Position numbers and translations under genes: made by a program
Notes under the pieces: generated by a model
What the model was told of the DNA's origin: nothing
The model's input: the letters and a program-made list of their open reading frames with translations, nothing else
The model's database searches: none
Part shown: positions 24,170 to 32,248 of the stretch, one piece after another
Layout of the letters: each line of letters opens with the position of its first letter
Numbering within the stretch: position 1 is the first letter of the stretch
Assembly: GCA_937874695.1 (NCBI GenBank)
Contig: CALNAJ010000041.1
Span: forward strand, 1 to 64,000
Direction of reading: 5' to 3'
From: an uncultured Lactobacillus sp.
GTDB taxonomy: Bacteria > Bacillota > Bacilli > Lactobacillales > Lactobacillaceae
DNA length: 64,000 nucleotides

Positions 24170-25231
24170 TTAGGCCACCTCCGAATCGTTAGGGTTCAAA
24201 TGGGTAATGTTGATGCCGGCATCCTGACAATATTGCCAAGCGGCAGCCAACTTATCCGGTTCACCAGACATCACCACAATCAGATTCCCCAGTGGCGTAT
24301 CCTGCAAGATTTCAACGTTTCCATATAAGATGTTCGAAACCACACCATACCGCTTATATAACTCGGTAATCAGCGGTGCGTCGGTGCTAGCACCCACATA
24401 CTGCAGCTGAACCAATTGCTGGCTCTCGCTGAGATTGAGGGTTGCCGCTTGCCGGAAAATCTTTTCCAGCGCCTGGTTGATCTGTGTCGCCGTATTGATA
24501 AAGTCCTGCGTCAATGGCTTCTCTGGTCGACTGAAAATCGTGACTAAATCGCCCCGTTCGATGATTTCCCCAGCTTCCATGACGGCAACCTTGTTACAGA
24601 TTTCCTTAACAGCTTCCATTTCATGGGTAATCAACACAACCGTCAGGCCCAATTCCTTGTTCAACCGCTTCAGTAATTCCAAAATGGATGAGGTGGTCTT
24701 GGGGTCCAACGCGCTGGTTGCTTCATCACTGATCAAAATTTCTGGGTCATTCGCCAAAGCTCTGGCGATGGCGACCCGTTGCTTCTGCCCACCAGAAAGT
24801 TGGGCAGGATAATCCTCGGCCTTTTCACTCAGACCAACCAGGTCCAACAGGTGAGCAACCTTCTTCTTCCGTTCATCGCGGGAAAGCCGCCCTTTTAAGG
24901 GGTAGCCAACGTTATCCGCAATCGTCCGGGAAGCCATCAGGTTAAAGTGTTGGAAGATCATCCCAATTTTCGTCCGCGCAGTCCGTAGCTCGCGGGGATT
25001 CAAGGCCAGAATATCCTGACCACTGACCTCCACGGAACCGGCAGTGGGCCGTTGGAGCCGGTTGATGACCCGCACCAACGTACTCTTCCCGGCGCCGGAA
25101 TACCCGACGACCCCGTAGATGTCGCCGCGTTCTACCGTCAGCGAAACCTTTTTAACGGCTTCAACGGTCTGTCCCTTATTATGGAAGGTGACGTCGATAT
25201 CTTTTAACTGAATAATCGCTTCGTTAGTCAA
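24170..25231 (-). CDS. metN: Methionine ABC transporter ATP-binding protein
   Basis: 353 residues: Walker A GYSGAGKSTL, Q-loop FQHFNLM, signature LSGGQKQRVAIARAL, Walker B ILISDEATSAL, switch His in THEM. A C-terminal NIL/ACT-like regulatory domain from about residue 265 (LVQLQYVGASTDAPLITEL) senses methionine and inhibits transport in this family. The start is TTG 25231 with AAGGAG 9 nt upstream. It is separated from metQ by 199 bp containing a hairpin. Confidence 0.94.
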   Translation of the reverse strand: MTNEAIIQLKDIDVTFHNKGQTVEAVKKVSLTVERGDIYGVVGYSGAGKSTLVRVINRLQRPTAGSVEVSGQDILALNPRELRTARTKIGMIFQHFNLMASRTIADNVGYPLKGRLSRDERKKKVAHLLDLVGLSEKAEDYPAQLSGGQKQRVAIARALANDPEILISDEATSALDPKTTSSILELLKRLNKELGLTVVLITHEMEAVKEICNKVAVMEAGEIIERGDLVTIFSRPEKPLTQDFINTATQINQALEKIFRQAATLNLSESQQLVQLQYVGASTDAPLITELYKRYGVVSNILYGNVEILQDTPLGNLIVVMSGEPDKLAAAWQYCQDAGINITHLNPNDSEVA

Positions 25232-25316
25232 ATCTTCGTTCTCCTTACTCGCCTATGCTGGCAATTTTCTCTCTACTTATGCGTTAACTCTCCAACTTCA
25301 TCGTCGACAGCGCTCA

Positions 25317-25361
25317 GGCACCATTGCTGTGAGGATACCATCATCAGCACAGCACGGTGCC
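25317..25361 (-). other. Intercistronic hairpin between metQ and metN
   Basis: Nested stems GGCACC/GGTGCC (25356-25361, 25317-25322) and GCTGTG/CACAGC on the minus strand, without a T tract. It may stabilise the metQ segment of the mRNA or set the metQ to metNI ratio. Confidence 0.4.
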
Positions 25362-25430
25362 CGTCAGTCATCAACGCTGTTTAGTTGGTTAGCTTAAATT
25401 AACGTGATGCCTTTGACAATGCGCTTCTGT

Positions 25431-26246
25431 TTACCAAGCTGGAATGGTTAAGCCGTGGTAGTACTTCGTCAACAACTTCTTCGTGGCTTCAGTCTGGTAA
25501 GCCTTCACGATCTTCTTGTAGGTCTTGTTGTTCTTGTCAGACTTGTTGGTAGCGATGATGTTGATGTAAGGGATGGAAGCCTTGTTGATCTTTTCCTTGA
25601 AGATGGTTTCGCTGTTTGGCAGCTTAGCTTCAGCAGCGAATTCGTTGTTGATAACGGCCCCGGCAGCATCGGTCAATGAACGTGGCGTTTGCGCAGCATC
25701 AACGGCCGTAATCTTCAAGTTCAACTTGTTTTGCGTGATGTTCTTTGGTGTTGGTAATTCAACCTTGGAATCCACCTTGATCAAACCAGCGGATTGCAGT
25801 AAATGTAAGGCCCGGCCTTCGTTGGTTGAATCGTTAGGAATGGTGATTTGGTCACCCTTTTTGATGTCGGAAACATTCTTAACCTTCTTGGAGTATAACC
25901 GTAGTGGTGCGCGGACGGTCTTACCAATAGAAACGATGTTAGACTTGTGCGCCTTGTTCCATTGGTCCATGAAGTACGTGTGTTGGAAGGAGTTCAGGTC
26001 AATTTCGTGGTTCGTCAACGCAGCGTTAGGCTGGTTGTAGTCGGTGAAGGTCACCAGTTTGATGTTGATGCCTTGCTTCTTCAGCTTCGATTGGATAGGT
26101 TTCCAGATTTTTTCATCGGAACCCATGATCCCAATCTTAACGGTCTTGTTGCTGGAACTACTGCTGGACTTACCACAACCAGCAACGATTAACAATGGAA
26201 TCAATAATACCAAGAGCCAACTAAAATGTTTAAATGATTTCTTCAT
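25431..26246 (-). CDS. metQ: Methionine-binding lipoprotein (NlpA family)
   Basis: 271 residues. The signal peptide has its lipobox in LLIVAGC (Cys 24), then a Ser linker, then NlpA-family blocks KIGIMGSDEKIWKPIQ, NSFQHTYFMDQWNK, ITIPNDSTNEGRALHLLQSAGLIKV and AAGAVINNEFA. It binds methionine outside the membrane for MetNI. ATG 26246 has AAAGGGG 9 nt upstream. Its leader is a T-box. Confidence 0.93.
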   Translation of the reverse strand: MKKSFKHFSWLLVLLIPLLIVAGCGKSSSSSSNKTVKIGIMGSDEKIWKPIQSKLKKQGINIKLVTFTDYNQPNAALTNHEIDLNSFQHTYFMDQWNKAHKSNIVSIGKTVRAPLRLYSKKVKNVSDIKKGDQITIPNDSTNEGRALHLLQSAGLIKVDSKVELPTPKNITQNKLNLKITAVDAAQTPRSLTDAAGAVINNEFAAEAKLPNSETIFKEKINKASIPYINIIATNKSDKNNKTYKKIVKAYQTEATKKLLTKYYHGLTIPAW

Positions 26247-26311
26247 ACTCAATATCCCCTTTATAATAAGTCATAATTAATTTGTTTAAATGTCGCGAGA
26301 GAAAACGGTGA

Positions 26312-26610
26312 CCAAAAGAAAAGAGTCCGCTTCTAAATTAATAGAAACGAACTCTGTCGTGGTACCATTCTAATTCAAGTCAGACGTATGCCGACCCCTC
26401 ATTAACACTCGCCAGCTTGCGCCTTAAAGTGCGTGCACGATAATGAGTGCCAAGCATTACCACTTCATCACTAGGACTTAGCGGTACCAATTCATTTCAG
26501 GCCATCTTCACCCCGCCGTGGGTTACTCGCTTTCAGCAAAACGCGAGCTCTCTTGAAACCATTGACGGTGGTTACTCTCCTGATCACATTGTTTTCAATC
26601 GCTTAATTTA
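26312..26610 (-). promoter_or_regulatory. T-box riboswitch leader, methionine-type
   Basis: The minus strand carries the T-box sequence AGAATGGTACCACGACAGAG (26352-26371), overlapping the 5' arm of a 14-bp terminator stem (26342-26355 with 26322-26335) followed by TTTCTTTT. Upstream is a long Stem I region with GAGAG/AGTA elements. An ATG in GGCCTGAAATGAATTGG (26493-26495) is a candidate Met specifier. Uncharged tRNA-Met would favour antitermination and metQNI expression. The rest of the gap to 26757 contains the promoter and an AGCCC/GGGCT hairpin near 26675-26697. Confidence 0.88.
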
Positions 26611-26616
26611 ATAGCA

Positions 26617-26645
26617 AGTCTAATGCAACTTTAATCCGCTGTCAA
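26617..26645 (-). promoter_or_regulatory. Promoter of the metQNI T-box transcript
   Basis: TTGACA (26640-26645), exact 17-nt spacer, TAGACT (26617-26622) on the minus strand, directly ahead of the T-box leader. Confidence 0.7.
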
Positions 26646-26757
26646 GGAAAACCTTTAATAAATTTATTTATAAGGAGCCCCGTCCCACCGGGCTTTCACC
26701 GTCACGTCTGCTTTTCAATCGGTTTCAAGCGTACAGAAATTCTCACGCAAATTTCAC

Positions 26758-27306
26758 TTAATCCCCGATAATCTGCTCACGCAAGATACCGGCTGCCAGT
26801 AAGAACATGTGCGTCACGACTGGACCAACGAAGCTGAACCCCCGCCGCTTTAAATCCTTGGCTACGGCACTGCCAATGGCCGACTGATTGGTCAGCTCAT
26901 CACGCGTCACTGCCGGCAAGAGATACGGTGTCCCGTCAACGAAAGCCCACAGGTAGGCACTGAAGCTACCAAACTCCGCCTGCACTGTGAGGATGGCCCG
27001 CGCGTTCAGCAAAACGGCGCGAATCTTACGCTGATTACCGATCATCTCGGTATCGGCAGCAATCTCTGGAATCGCCAATTCATCGATCATTGCGGCCACT
27101 TTGGGAATCGCCATGCCGGCAAATACTCGCCGGTAGACTGGCAGCTTGCTGGCCGCCGCCTGCCAACTCAAACCAACCTGAAACACTCCAACTGTGAGGA
27201 GTTCGAACAGGACGTGGTCATCGTGAGTGGGTGTTCCAAAATAAGTATGGTACTCCTGCACGCCGTCCGTGTGCCAGTCCTGGCCGTCATTTGGACTGAT
27301 AGTCAT
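26758..27306 (-). CDS. Divergent Tag-family (3-methyladenine glycosylase I-like) protein lacking key residues
   Basis: 182 residues with the Tag fold: EYHTYFG, LFELLTVGVFQVGLSWQ, GNQRKIRAVLLNARAIL, YLWAFVDGTPY, LKRRGFSFVGPVVTHMF. Compared with canonical Tag, the N-terminal Cys and the C-terminal His/Cys zinc ligands are absent, and the Glu of LE(G/T)xQAGLSW that contacts the base is Gly. The bona fide copy at 38.6 kb keeps all of these. It probably has altered or no glycosylase activity. The start is ATG 27306 with GGGAG. The open frame upstream runs through repeat F and is not coding. Confidence 0.82.
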   Translation of the reverse strand: MTISPNDGQDWHTDGVQEYHTYFGTPTHDDHVLFELLTVGVFQVGLSWQAAASKLPVYRRVFAGMAIPKVAAMIDELAIPEIAADTEMIGNQRKIRAVLLNARAILTVQAEFGSFSAYLWAFVDGTPYLLPAVTRDELTNQSAIGSAVAKDLKRRGFSFVGPVVTHMFLLAAGILREQIIGD

Positions 27307-27389
27307 GTTCAACCGCTCCCTTTCATTGCTAAATCCATTGTACACGAAGACTAGTTGGGAGGCGATTAGCTTTGAAATTACGAGTCCGT

Positions 27390-27571
27390 CGCCTGCGGCT
27401 GCCAGAGATTCCGCCTGTTGTGGGGACGCTTCAGCCTGAGAAGCGGGCTTCCCGCTCGCTTTGAAGCCACGAAGAACACGTGTCTCCAAAGTCGCCCGTG
27501 GTGTAAACCGGCCTAAAACGCCAGTTAACACCACCTCCACGGCTGGCTGCATCCCTGGCCTCCTCCGGCTA
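27390..27571 (+). repeat. Dispersed structured repeat, copy F (full length)
   Basis: Left end CGCCTGCGGCTGCCAGAGAT, right end ATCCCTGGCCTCCTCCGGCT. H1: 27401-27409 with 27551-27559 (one mismatch). H2: CTTTG/CAAAG. H3: GTGGTGT (27498-27504) with ACACCAC (27528-27534), fully compensated relative to copy B. It is intergenic between the Tag-like gene and an unexplained stretch. Confidence 0.8.
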
Positions 27572-27674
27572 AGATAACTTACAACCTCATAACAAAGTTT
27601 TCCCCAAATTATATCCATCATGAATTTGCCTAACGTGATCTATCATCTTTCTTTCGCGAACATTTGCGTATAAA

Positions 27675-27718
27675 GAAGGCCATTAATCCTGGCGTTTGGT
27701 CCAGAATTAATGGCCTTC
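27675..27718. repeat. Perfect inverted repeat
   Basis: 13-bp arms GAAGGCCATTAAT and complement (27675-27687, 27706-27718) with an inner CTGG/CCAG. No T tract on either strand, so a classical terminator is doubtful. It lies downstream of oppA and a possible gene fragment. Confidence 0.6.
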
Positions 27719-27742
27719 ACGGGAGATAACTGTACAACGACA

Positions 27743-27886
27743 CTACTCTCTAACTGGGAAAGCTACCCCAAAATCATTCCGTGCCCACCACTGATGATTT
27801 TCTAGAGAACCATGAGCCGACAGACTTTCAGTTGCCTGAAATTTTCCCGTTATATCTACAGTATGAATAACGACAAGTGCCCACGA
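27743..27886 (-). pseudogene. Possible C-terminal gene fragment of unknown family
   Basis: An open frame of 47 codons, without start codon, between a TAA and a TAG. It reads like protein: ALVVIHTVDITGKFQATES, then HGSLENHQWWARNDFGVAFP. It may be the tail of a lost gene downstream of oppA. I do not recognise it, and chance is possible. Confidence 0.25.
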
Positions 27887-27933
27887 TTAATCAATAATTG
27901 GTGGTAAATCCAGCCGCAGGCGAGCTCCATCAG

Positions 27934-29574
27934 CTATTTAATATAAGCATACTTGTAACTCCACTGCGTACCGGCGGTGTTGTGAATAACACCCTTAATC
28001 GATGGACGCTGCAAGTAGGCATAGTTCGCCTGGTAGAGTGGCGTAAAGCTCTGCTCCTTGTTGATCAGCTTAGATGCCTGAACCATGTCTTGCCACCGCG
28101 CTTCATCGTTTCCGGCATCGGCCCCCTGCGCCTTGTCGATCAAGGCATCGTACTGCTTGTTGGACCACTTACCATAGTTCAACGCATTCGAACTGACTGG
28201 AATCTGTAAGAAGGAAATTGGGTCGTTGAAGTCGGCACCCCAGTGAGACAAGTAGAGATCAAAATCCCCACTGGTCGAGCGGGACTGTGCAACGGAAGCC
28301 GGAACATTTTCAATTTTCAAGTTGAAGCCACTCAGGTTCTTTTCCAACGTGCTCTTCAAATACTGAGTCACAGTGCTGGCCGCAACATCATCGTTTCCGG
28401 CTAGAATGTTCAGATTAACCTTCTTGATGCCCAATTGTTTCAGACCCGCTGCCCACTTCTGCTTGGCCAGTTTTGGATTGTAGGTCGTGGCGTTCTTGAC
28501 CGTTTGCTGCTTAGCGAAGTCTTCACCCGTCTTGGGATCACTTGCTAAGCCACTGGCAACGAATCCAGTTGGCGTCACTGATCCATCCCCCAACACCTTC
28601 TTGGTCAGCTGACTGCGGTTGATGGAGAGTGCAATGGCCTGCCGGATGTTGCGGTTATTCATGATCCGTCGCTTTTCCTGATTGGCATCCTTGAAGTTGT
28701 ATTTCAGATGAATCACGATGGAATACGGATATTCCTTGAAGGCACTGTTGTTCTTGTAATTCTTAACCTGTTCCGTCGAAAGCTGCGCGAAATCAAGCTT
28801 CTTGTTCTGGTACAGGCTCAACCCAGTCTGAGGATTGGTGACCACTTGGTAATTGATTTTCTGGAGCTTAACCACCTTCTTGTCCCAGTAGTGGTTGTTC
28901 TTGACGAAGGACCAGGTGTTCCCCGTCCCACTCCAGTTGGTAATCTTAAAGGGACCGCTGTAGACCATGTACTGTGACTTCGCGGCATACTTCTTGCCAT
29001 ACTTGTTGACGACCTTTTCATTTTGGGGCGCAAATAATGGGTATGCCATCAAAATCTTGAAGTACGCAATTGGCTTGTCCAACTGAATCACGACGGTCTG
29101 CTGGTTCTTAGCGTGAATCCCGATGGACGCTGGACTAGCCTTACCTGCAATGATTTTATCGCCGTTCTTGATACCAGAGAACATGGTCGTGTAAGACGCC
29201 TTAGTTGACGGCGTTAAGGTGCGGCGCCAGGAATAAACGAAGTCTTGGGCGGTGATCTTATCGCCGTTACTCCACTTGGCGTTGTCACGAATGTGGAAAG
29301 TCCACGTCTTCTTGTCCTTGGAAACCTTGGCGGAATCCGCTAGGCCTGGCGCAACCTTCCCGTTCTTACCGAGACGGTAGAAACTTTCAAAGACGTTCCC
29401 TGTCTGACCGTACCCGGTCGCTTTGGCCAGGTCGATGGTGTCGAGCTGTGCCGTCGCGGGGAGTTTTAACTCTTGTGATGGCTTAGTCGTTGATGCCGTT
29501 TGACCACAAGCAGCTAATCCCAATCCCATTGCAATAACTGCGGCGACTAAGCCGATACTGGTCCATTTTTTCAT
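27934..29574 (-). CDS. oppA: Oligopeptide-binding lipoprotein (OppA family) under leader-peptide control
   Basis: A 546-residue solute-binding lipoprotein. The signal peptide MKKWTSIGLVAAVIAMGLGLAAC has lipobox Cys 23. Family blocks include KKTWTFHIRDNAKWSNGDKITAQDFVYSWRRTL, YAAKSQYMVYSGPFKI and LYLSHWGADFNDPISFLQ. It binds peptides for an ABC importer not encoded here. I use ATG 29574 (GGGAG 11 nt upstream); ATG 29583 is an alternative with very short spacing. Upstream lie a terminator, a 34-codon Cys-containing leader ORF and a promoter, suggesting expression responds to cysteine supply. That implies a Cys-peptide or thiol-peptide ligand. Confidence 0.92.
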   Translation of the reverse strand: MKKWTSIGLVAAVIAMGLGLAACGQTASTTKPSQELKLPATAQLDTIDLAKATGYGQTGNVFESFYRLGKNGKVAPGLADSAKVSKDKKTWTFHIRDNAKWSNGDKITAQDFVYSWRRTLTPSTKASYTTMFSGIKNGDKIIAGKASPASIGIHAKNQQTVVIQLDKPIAYFKILMAYPLFAPQNEKVVNKYGKKYAAKSQYMVYSGPFKITNWSGTGNTWSFVKNNHYWDKKVVKLQKINYQVVTNPQTGLSLYQNKKLDFAQLSTEQVKNYKNNSAFKEYPYSIVIHLKYNFKDANQEKRRIMNNRNIRQAIALSINRSQLTKKVLGDGSVTPTGFVASGLASDPKTGEDFAKQQTVKNATTYNPKLAKQKWAAGLKQLGIKKVNLNILAGNDDVAASTVTQYLKSTLEKNLSGFNLKIENVPASVAQSRSTSGDFDLYLSHWGADFNDPISFLQIPVSSNALNYGKWSNKQYDALIDKAQGADAGNDEARWQDMVQASKLINKEQSFTPLYQANYAYLQRPSIKGVIHNTAGTQWSYKYAYIK

Positions 29575-29640
29575 AAAATTCATAGCTCCCTTTTCCTCAA
29601 ATTTAGTGGTGTGCAATCCCCAAATTCGTGTTTAAGTACA

Positions 29641-29686
29641 GAAAAAGGCGGGTCTCCCTTCACATAATCGTGATGGGAAACCCGCC
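29641..29686 (-). terminator. Leader terminator upstream of oppA (attenuator)
   Basis: 12-bp stem: minus-strand GGCGGGTTTCCC (29675-29686) with GGGAGACCCGCC (29647-29658), one T.G pair, then TTTTT. Its 16-nt loop contains ATCACGATTA (29665-29674), exactly complementary to TAATCGTGAT inside the leader ORF (29744-29753). Confidence 0.88.
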
Positions 29687-29725
29687 TACAGTGACAACAA
29701 TCGCTGTTGTCGTCGTTATGTAGGT

Positions 29726-29830
29726 CTACTGGCTAGCCGGAAAATCACGATTAAACGCAACACAAACAAGCACGTTACATTGGCAACATGCGGCTAACAT
29801 CATTTGTTGTTGGTTGGCGTTTACGAGCAT
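29726..29830 (-). CDS. 34-residue Cys-containing leader peptide of oppA
   Basis: Starts ATG 29830 with GGAGGG 8-9 nt upstream. The core reads AACCQCNVLVC, giving four Cys codons (TGT TGC, TGT, TGT) within nine codons, and the peptide ends FPASQ. It has no signal or known domain. Its start region (29829-29841) and its own 3' part (29739-29751) are perfect 13-nt complements, so translation can open or close the local structure. By the logic of trp/his attenuation, ribosome stalling at Cys codons would alter terminator formation. The coding call rests on ribosome site, position and codon clustering. Confidence 0.75.
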   Translation of the reverse strand: MLVNANQQQMMLAACCQCNVLVCVAFNRDFPASQ

Positions 29831-29841
29831 CGTGATTTTCC
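29829..29841 (-). promoter_or_regulatory. Attenuator segment 1 covering the leader-peptide start region
   Basis: GGAAAATCACGAT spans the last two bases of the GGAGGG site through the A and T of the ATG. It is the exact complement of 29739-29751, so pairing would bury the start codon and part of the ribosome site of the leader ORF. Confidence 0.65.
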
Positions 29842-29881
29842 CTCCTAACTTTTTGTAATCGAATTGGATTGCACAAGATTA

Positions 29882-29910
29882 AAGATAGCCTTCTTCTTTC
29901 GATTTGTCAA
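29882..29910 (-). promoter_or_regulatory. Promoter of the oppA leader transcript
   Basis: Consensus TTGACA (29905-29910), exact 17-nt spacer, TATCTT (29882-29887) on the minus strand. The predicted start near 29875 gives a leader of about 300 nt before oppA. Confidence 0.75.
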
Positions 29911-29991
29911 AAGAAAAAACTCGTCACTAACATCTCCCCCTGGAAAACTGTATACTGGTGATAGTTGAACTAGTAGAAAGGATTTGAACGT

Positions 29992-32241
29992 ATGGACATC
30001 GAACGAACGCTTGCTGCACTGACGTTACCGGAGAAGGCCGCACTGGTCTCCGGCAAGAATTTTTGGTATACCGCTGCCGTGGAACGCTTAGGCATCCCGG
30101 CACTAATGATGACGGACGGACCTTCTGGGCTACGGAAACAGAAGCCCACGGCCTCGGCCGGCGACATTACGGATTCGGTTCAAGCTATAACCTATCCTGC
30201 TGCGGCTTTGAGTGCCAGCTCCTGGAACACTACCCTGATGCGTCAATTAGGGGAACATCTTGGTGAGGAGGCTCGTGCAGAACAAGTGAGTCTGTTGCTC
30301 GGACCCGGCGTTAACTTGAAGCGGTCGCCATTGGGTGGTCGGAACTTCGAGTATTTATCCGAAGATCCCCTGGTTGCTGGGAAATTAGCAAGCGCCTACG
30401 TCGATGGTGTTCAATCCAAGCACGTTGGGGTTTCGGTCAAACACTTCGTTGCCAACAACCGAGAAAACCAACGGTTCACGGCCTCCAGTGACATGTCGGC
30501 CCGGACCCTTCGTGAACTTTATTTACGGACTTTTGAAATTATTACCAAGGCCGCTTATCCGGCAACCATTATGACCTCGTATAACCGGACCAACGGTGTC
30601 TTGAACTCGCAGAACCGCCATTTATTGCGCGATATTTTACGGGACGAATGGGGCTTCCATGGGGCCATCATGTCTGACTGGGGCGCTGTGGCCGACCATG
30701 CGGAAGCATTGAAAGCCAGCCTCGATTTGGAAATGCCTGGGAAGGGCCAGGCTTCAGTCGATGAGATTATCCGCGCTATTCAAACAGGCGAGTTGGACGT
30801 TGGCACTCTGAATAAAGCTGTCCGGCACCTGCTGCACGTGGTCGACAAGTGGCAACCGGCGGATAAAGCTGGCACTTACGATCACCAAGCCCATCATGAC
30901 TTTGCTCGTAAATTAGCCGATGATAGTATCATTCTACTGAAGAATCATGAGAATGAATTGCCACTGAAACCGGCCACGGCTGGTAAGGTCGTAGTGATTG
31001 GCGAACTAGCTGAACACCCACGCTACCAAGGTTCCGGGAGTTCTCACGTCAACCCAACGAAACTGGTAACCCCACTGGAAGCCTTGCAAAATACTGGCCT
31101 ACAGGCTGATTACTACCCTGGCTATCAACTGGACGAGAGCGAAACAAATGACCAACTGGCCCAAGACGCACTCGATGCCGCCAAGGACGCCGATCACGTC
31201 ATCGTCTTTGCTGGTTACCCAGCTGCCGCGGAATCGGAAGGCTTCGACAAGAACTCAATCTTGTTGCCCGAAAATCAAACGGATCTAATTGGCTCACTGG
31301 CTAAGCTAAATGAACACACGACAGTCGTCTTACAAAATGGTTCCGCGGTTGAAATGCCTTGGATTCACACCGTTGCGGCGGTGGTTGAAACCTATCTGGC
31401 AGGCGAAGCCGTGGGTGAAGCTACTTGGGATATCCTAACCGGAGCGGTCAATCCTTCCGGTCACTTGACCGAAACGTTCCCAGTCCGGTTGACGGATACG
31501 CCAATGGCCCCAACGTTTGCGCAAGATCCTCGCCACGAACTTTATTCAGAAGGGATCTTTATGGGCTACCGGTATTACGATACCCATGAAATGCACGTTC
31601 TCTACGCCTTTGGTCATGGCCTGAGTTACACTGAATTTGAATTTACTAACCTAAAGATTAAACAAAGCGAACACGGTGCGACCGTGACCTTCGACGTCAC
31701 CAACACTGGTGACTGTGCCGGGCAAGCGGTACCACAACTTTACGTGGCTAACCATACTTCTCACGCACCGATGCCCACGAAGGAACTCCGTGGATTTACT
31801 AAAATTGCAGTTGACCCTGGTGAGACCAAGCCGGTAACTTTGAAACTAACCCGCCAAGACTTCAGCTGGTGGCGTGAAGGCAAGCATCGTTGGCAAGCGG
31901 ACTCCGGTGACTACGAGGTCATGATTGGCCAGTCGTCTCGTGACATTCGCTTACAGACGAAGCTGACCATGGACTTCAAGAATTCACCAGCACCAATTAC
32001 GGATGAGACCTACCTCACCAATGTTGCGTGGAATCCACGCTTGTTGGATCTCTTTAAGCAAAAAGTAATCGCACCAGCAAGCCAAGATAATACTAGCCTG
32101 TTGGGGGCAACGGATGCAGATGGTAACCCAACTATTTTGCAAGATCGCATGTTCCTGAATATGCCGCTACGTGCCCTGACTGCTCAAGGCGTTCCTGCTG
32201 ATTTAATTGAAGACTTTATCCGTGCCGCTAACGCACGTTAA
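29992..32241 (+). CDS. Glycoside hydrolase family 3 beta-glucosidase-like enzyme
   Basis: 749 residues with no signal peptide, so cytoplasmic. The N-terminal TIM-barrel has MMTDGPSGLRKQ, LLGPGVNLKRSPLGGRNFEYLSEDP, VKHFVANNRENQR and the nucleophile Asp in IMSDWGA. The alpha/beta sandwich has GSGSSHVNPTK. The C-terminal fibronectin III-like domain begins near residue 560 (VTFDVTNTGDCAG). It hydrolyses beta-glucosides or beta-xylosides; specificity is not readable. AAGGA precedes the ATG by 9 nt. It is divergent from the oppA leader. Confidence 0.93.
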   Translation: MDIERTLAALTLPEKAALVSGKNFWYTAAVERLGIPALMMTDGPSGLRKQKPTASAGDITDSVQAITYPAAALSASSWNTTLMRQLGEHLGEEARAEQVSLLLGPGVNLKRSPLGGRNFEYLSEDPLVAGKLASAYVDGVQSKHVGVSVKHFVANNRENQRFTASSDMSARTLRELYLRTFEIITKAAYPATIMTSYNRTNGVLNSQNRHLLRDILRDEWGFHGAIMSDWGAVADHAEALKASLDLEMPGKGQASVDEIIRAIQTGELDVGTLNKAVRHLLHVVDKWQPADKAGTYDHQAHHDFARKLADDSIILLKNHENELPLKPATAGKVVVIGELAEHPRYQGSGSSHVNPTKLVTPLEALQNTGLQADYYPGYQLDESETNDQLAQDALDAAKDADHVIVFAGYPAAAESEGFDKNSILLPENQTDLIGSLAKLNEHTTVVLQNGSAVEMPWIHTVAAVVETYLAGEAVGEATWDILTGAVNPSGHLTETFPVRLTDTPMAPTFAQDPRHELYSEGIFMGYRYYDTHEMHVLYAFGHGLSYTEFEFTNLKIKQSEHGATVTFDVTNTGDCAGQAVPQLYVANHTSHAPMPTKELRGFTKIAVDPGETKPVTLKLTRQDFSWWREGKHRWQADSGDYEVMIGQSSRDIRLQTKLTMDFKNSPAPITDETYLTNVAWNPRLLDLFKQKVIAPASQDNTSLLGATDADGNPTILQDRMFLNMPLRALTAQGVPADLIEDFIRAANAR

Positions 32242-32248
32242 CTATACG

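Noticed and set aside
27307..27621. In-frame extension of the Tag-like gene
   Set aside because: It runs through repeat copy F; the Tag fold and ribosome site start at 27306.
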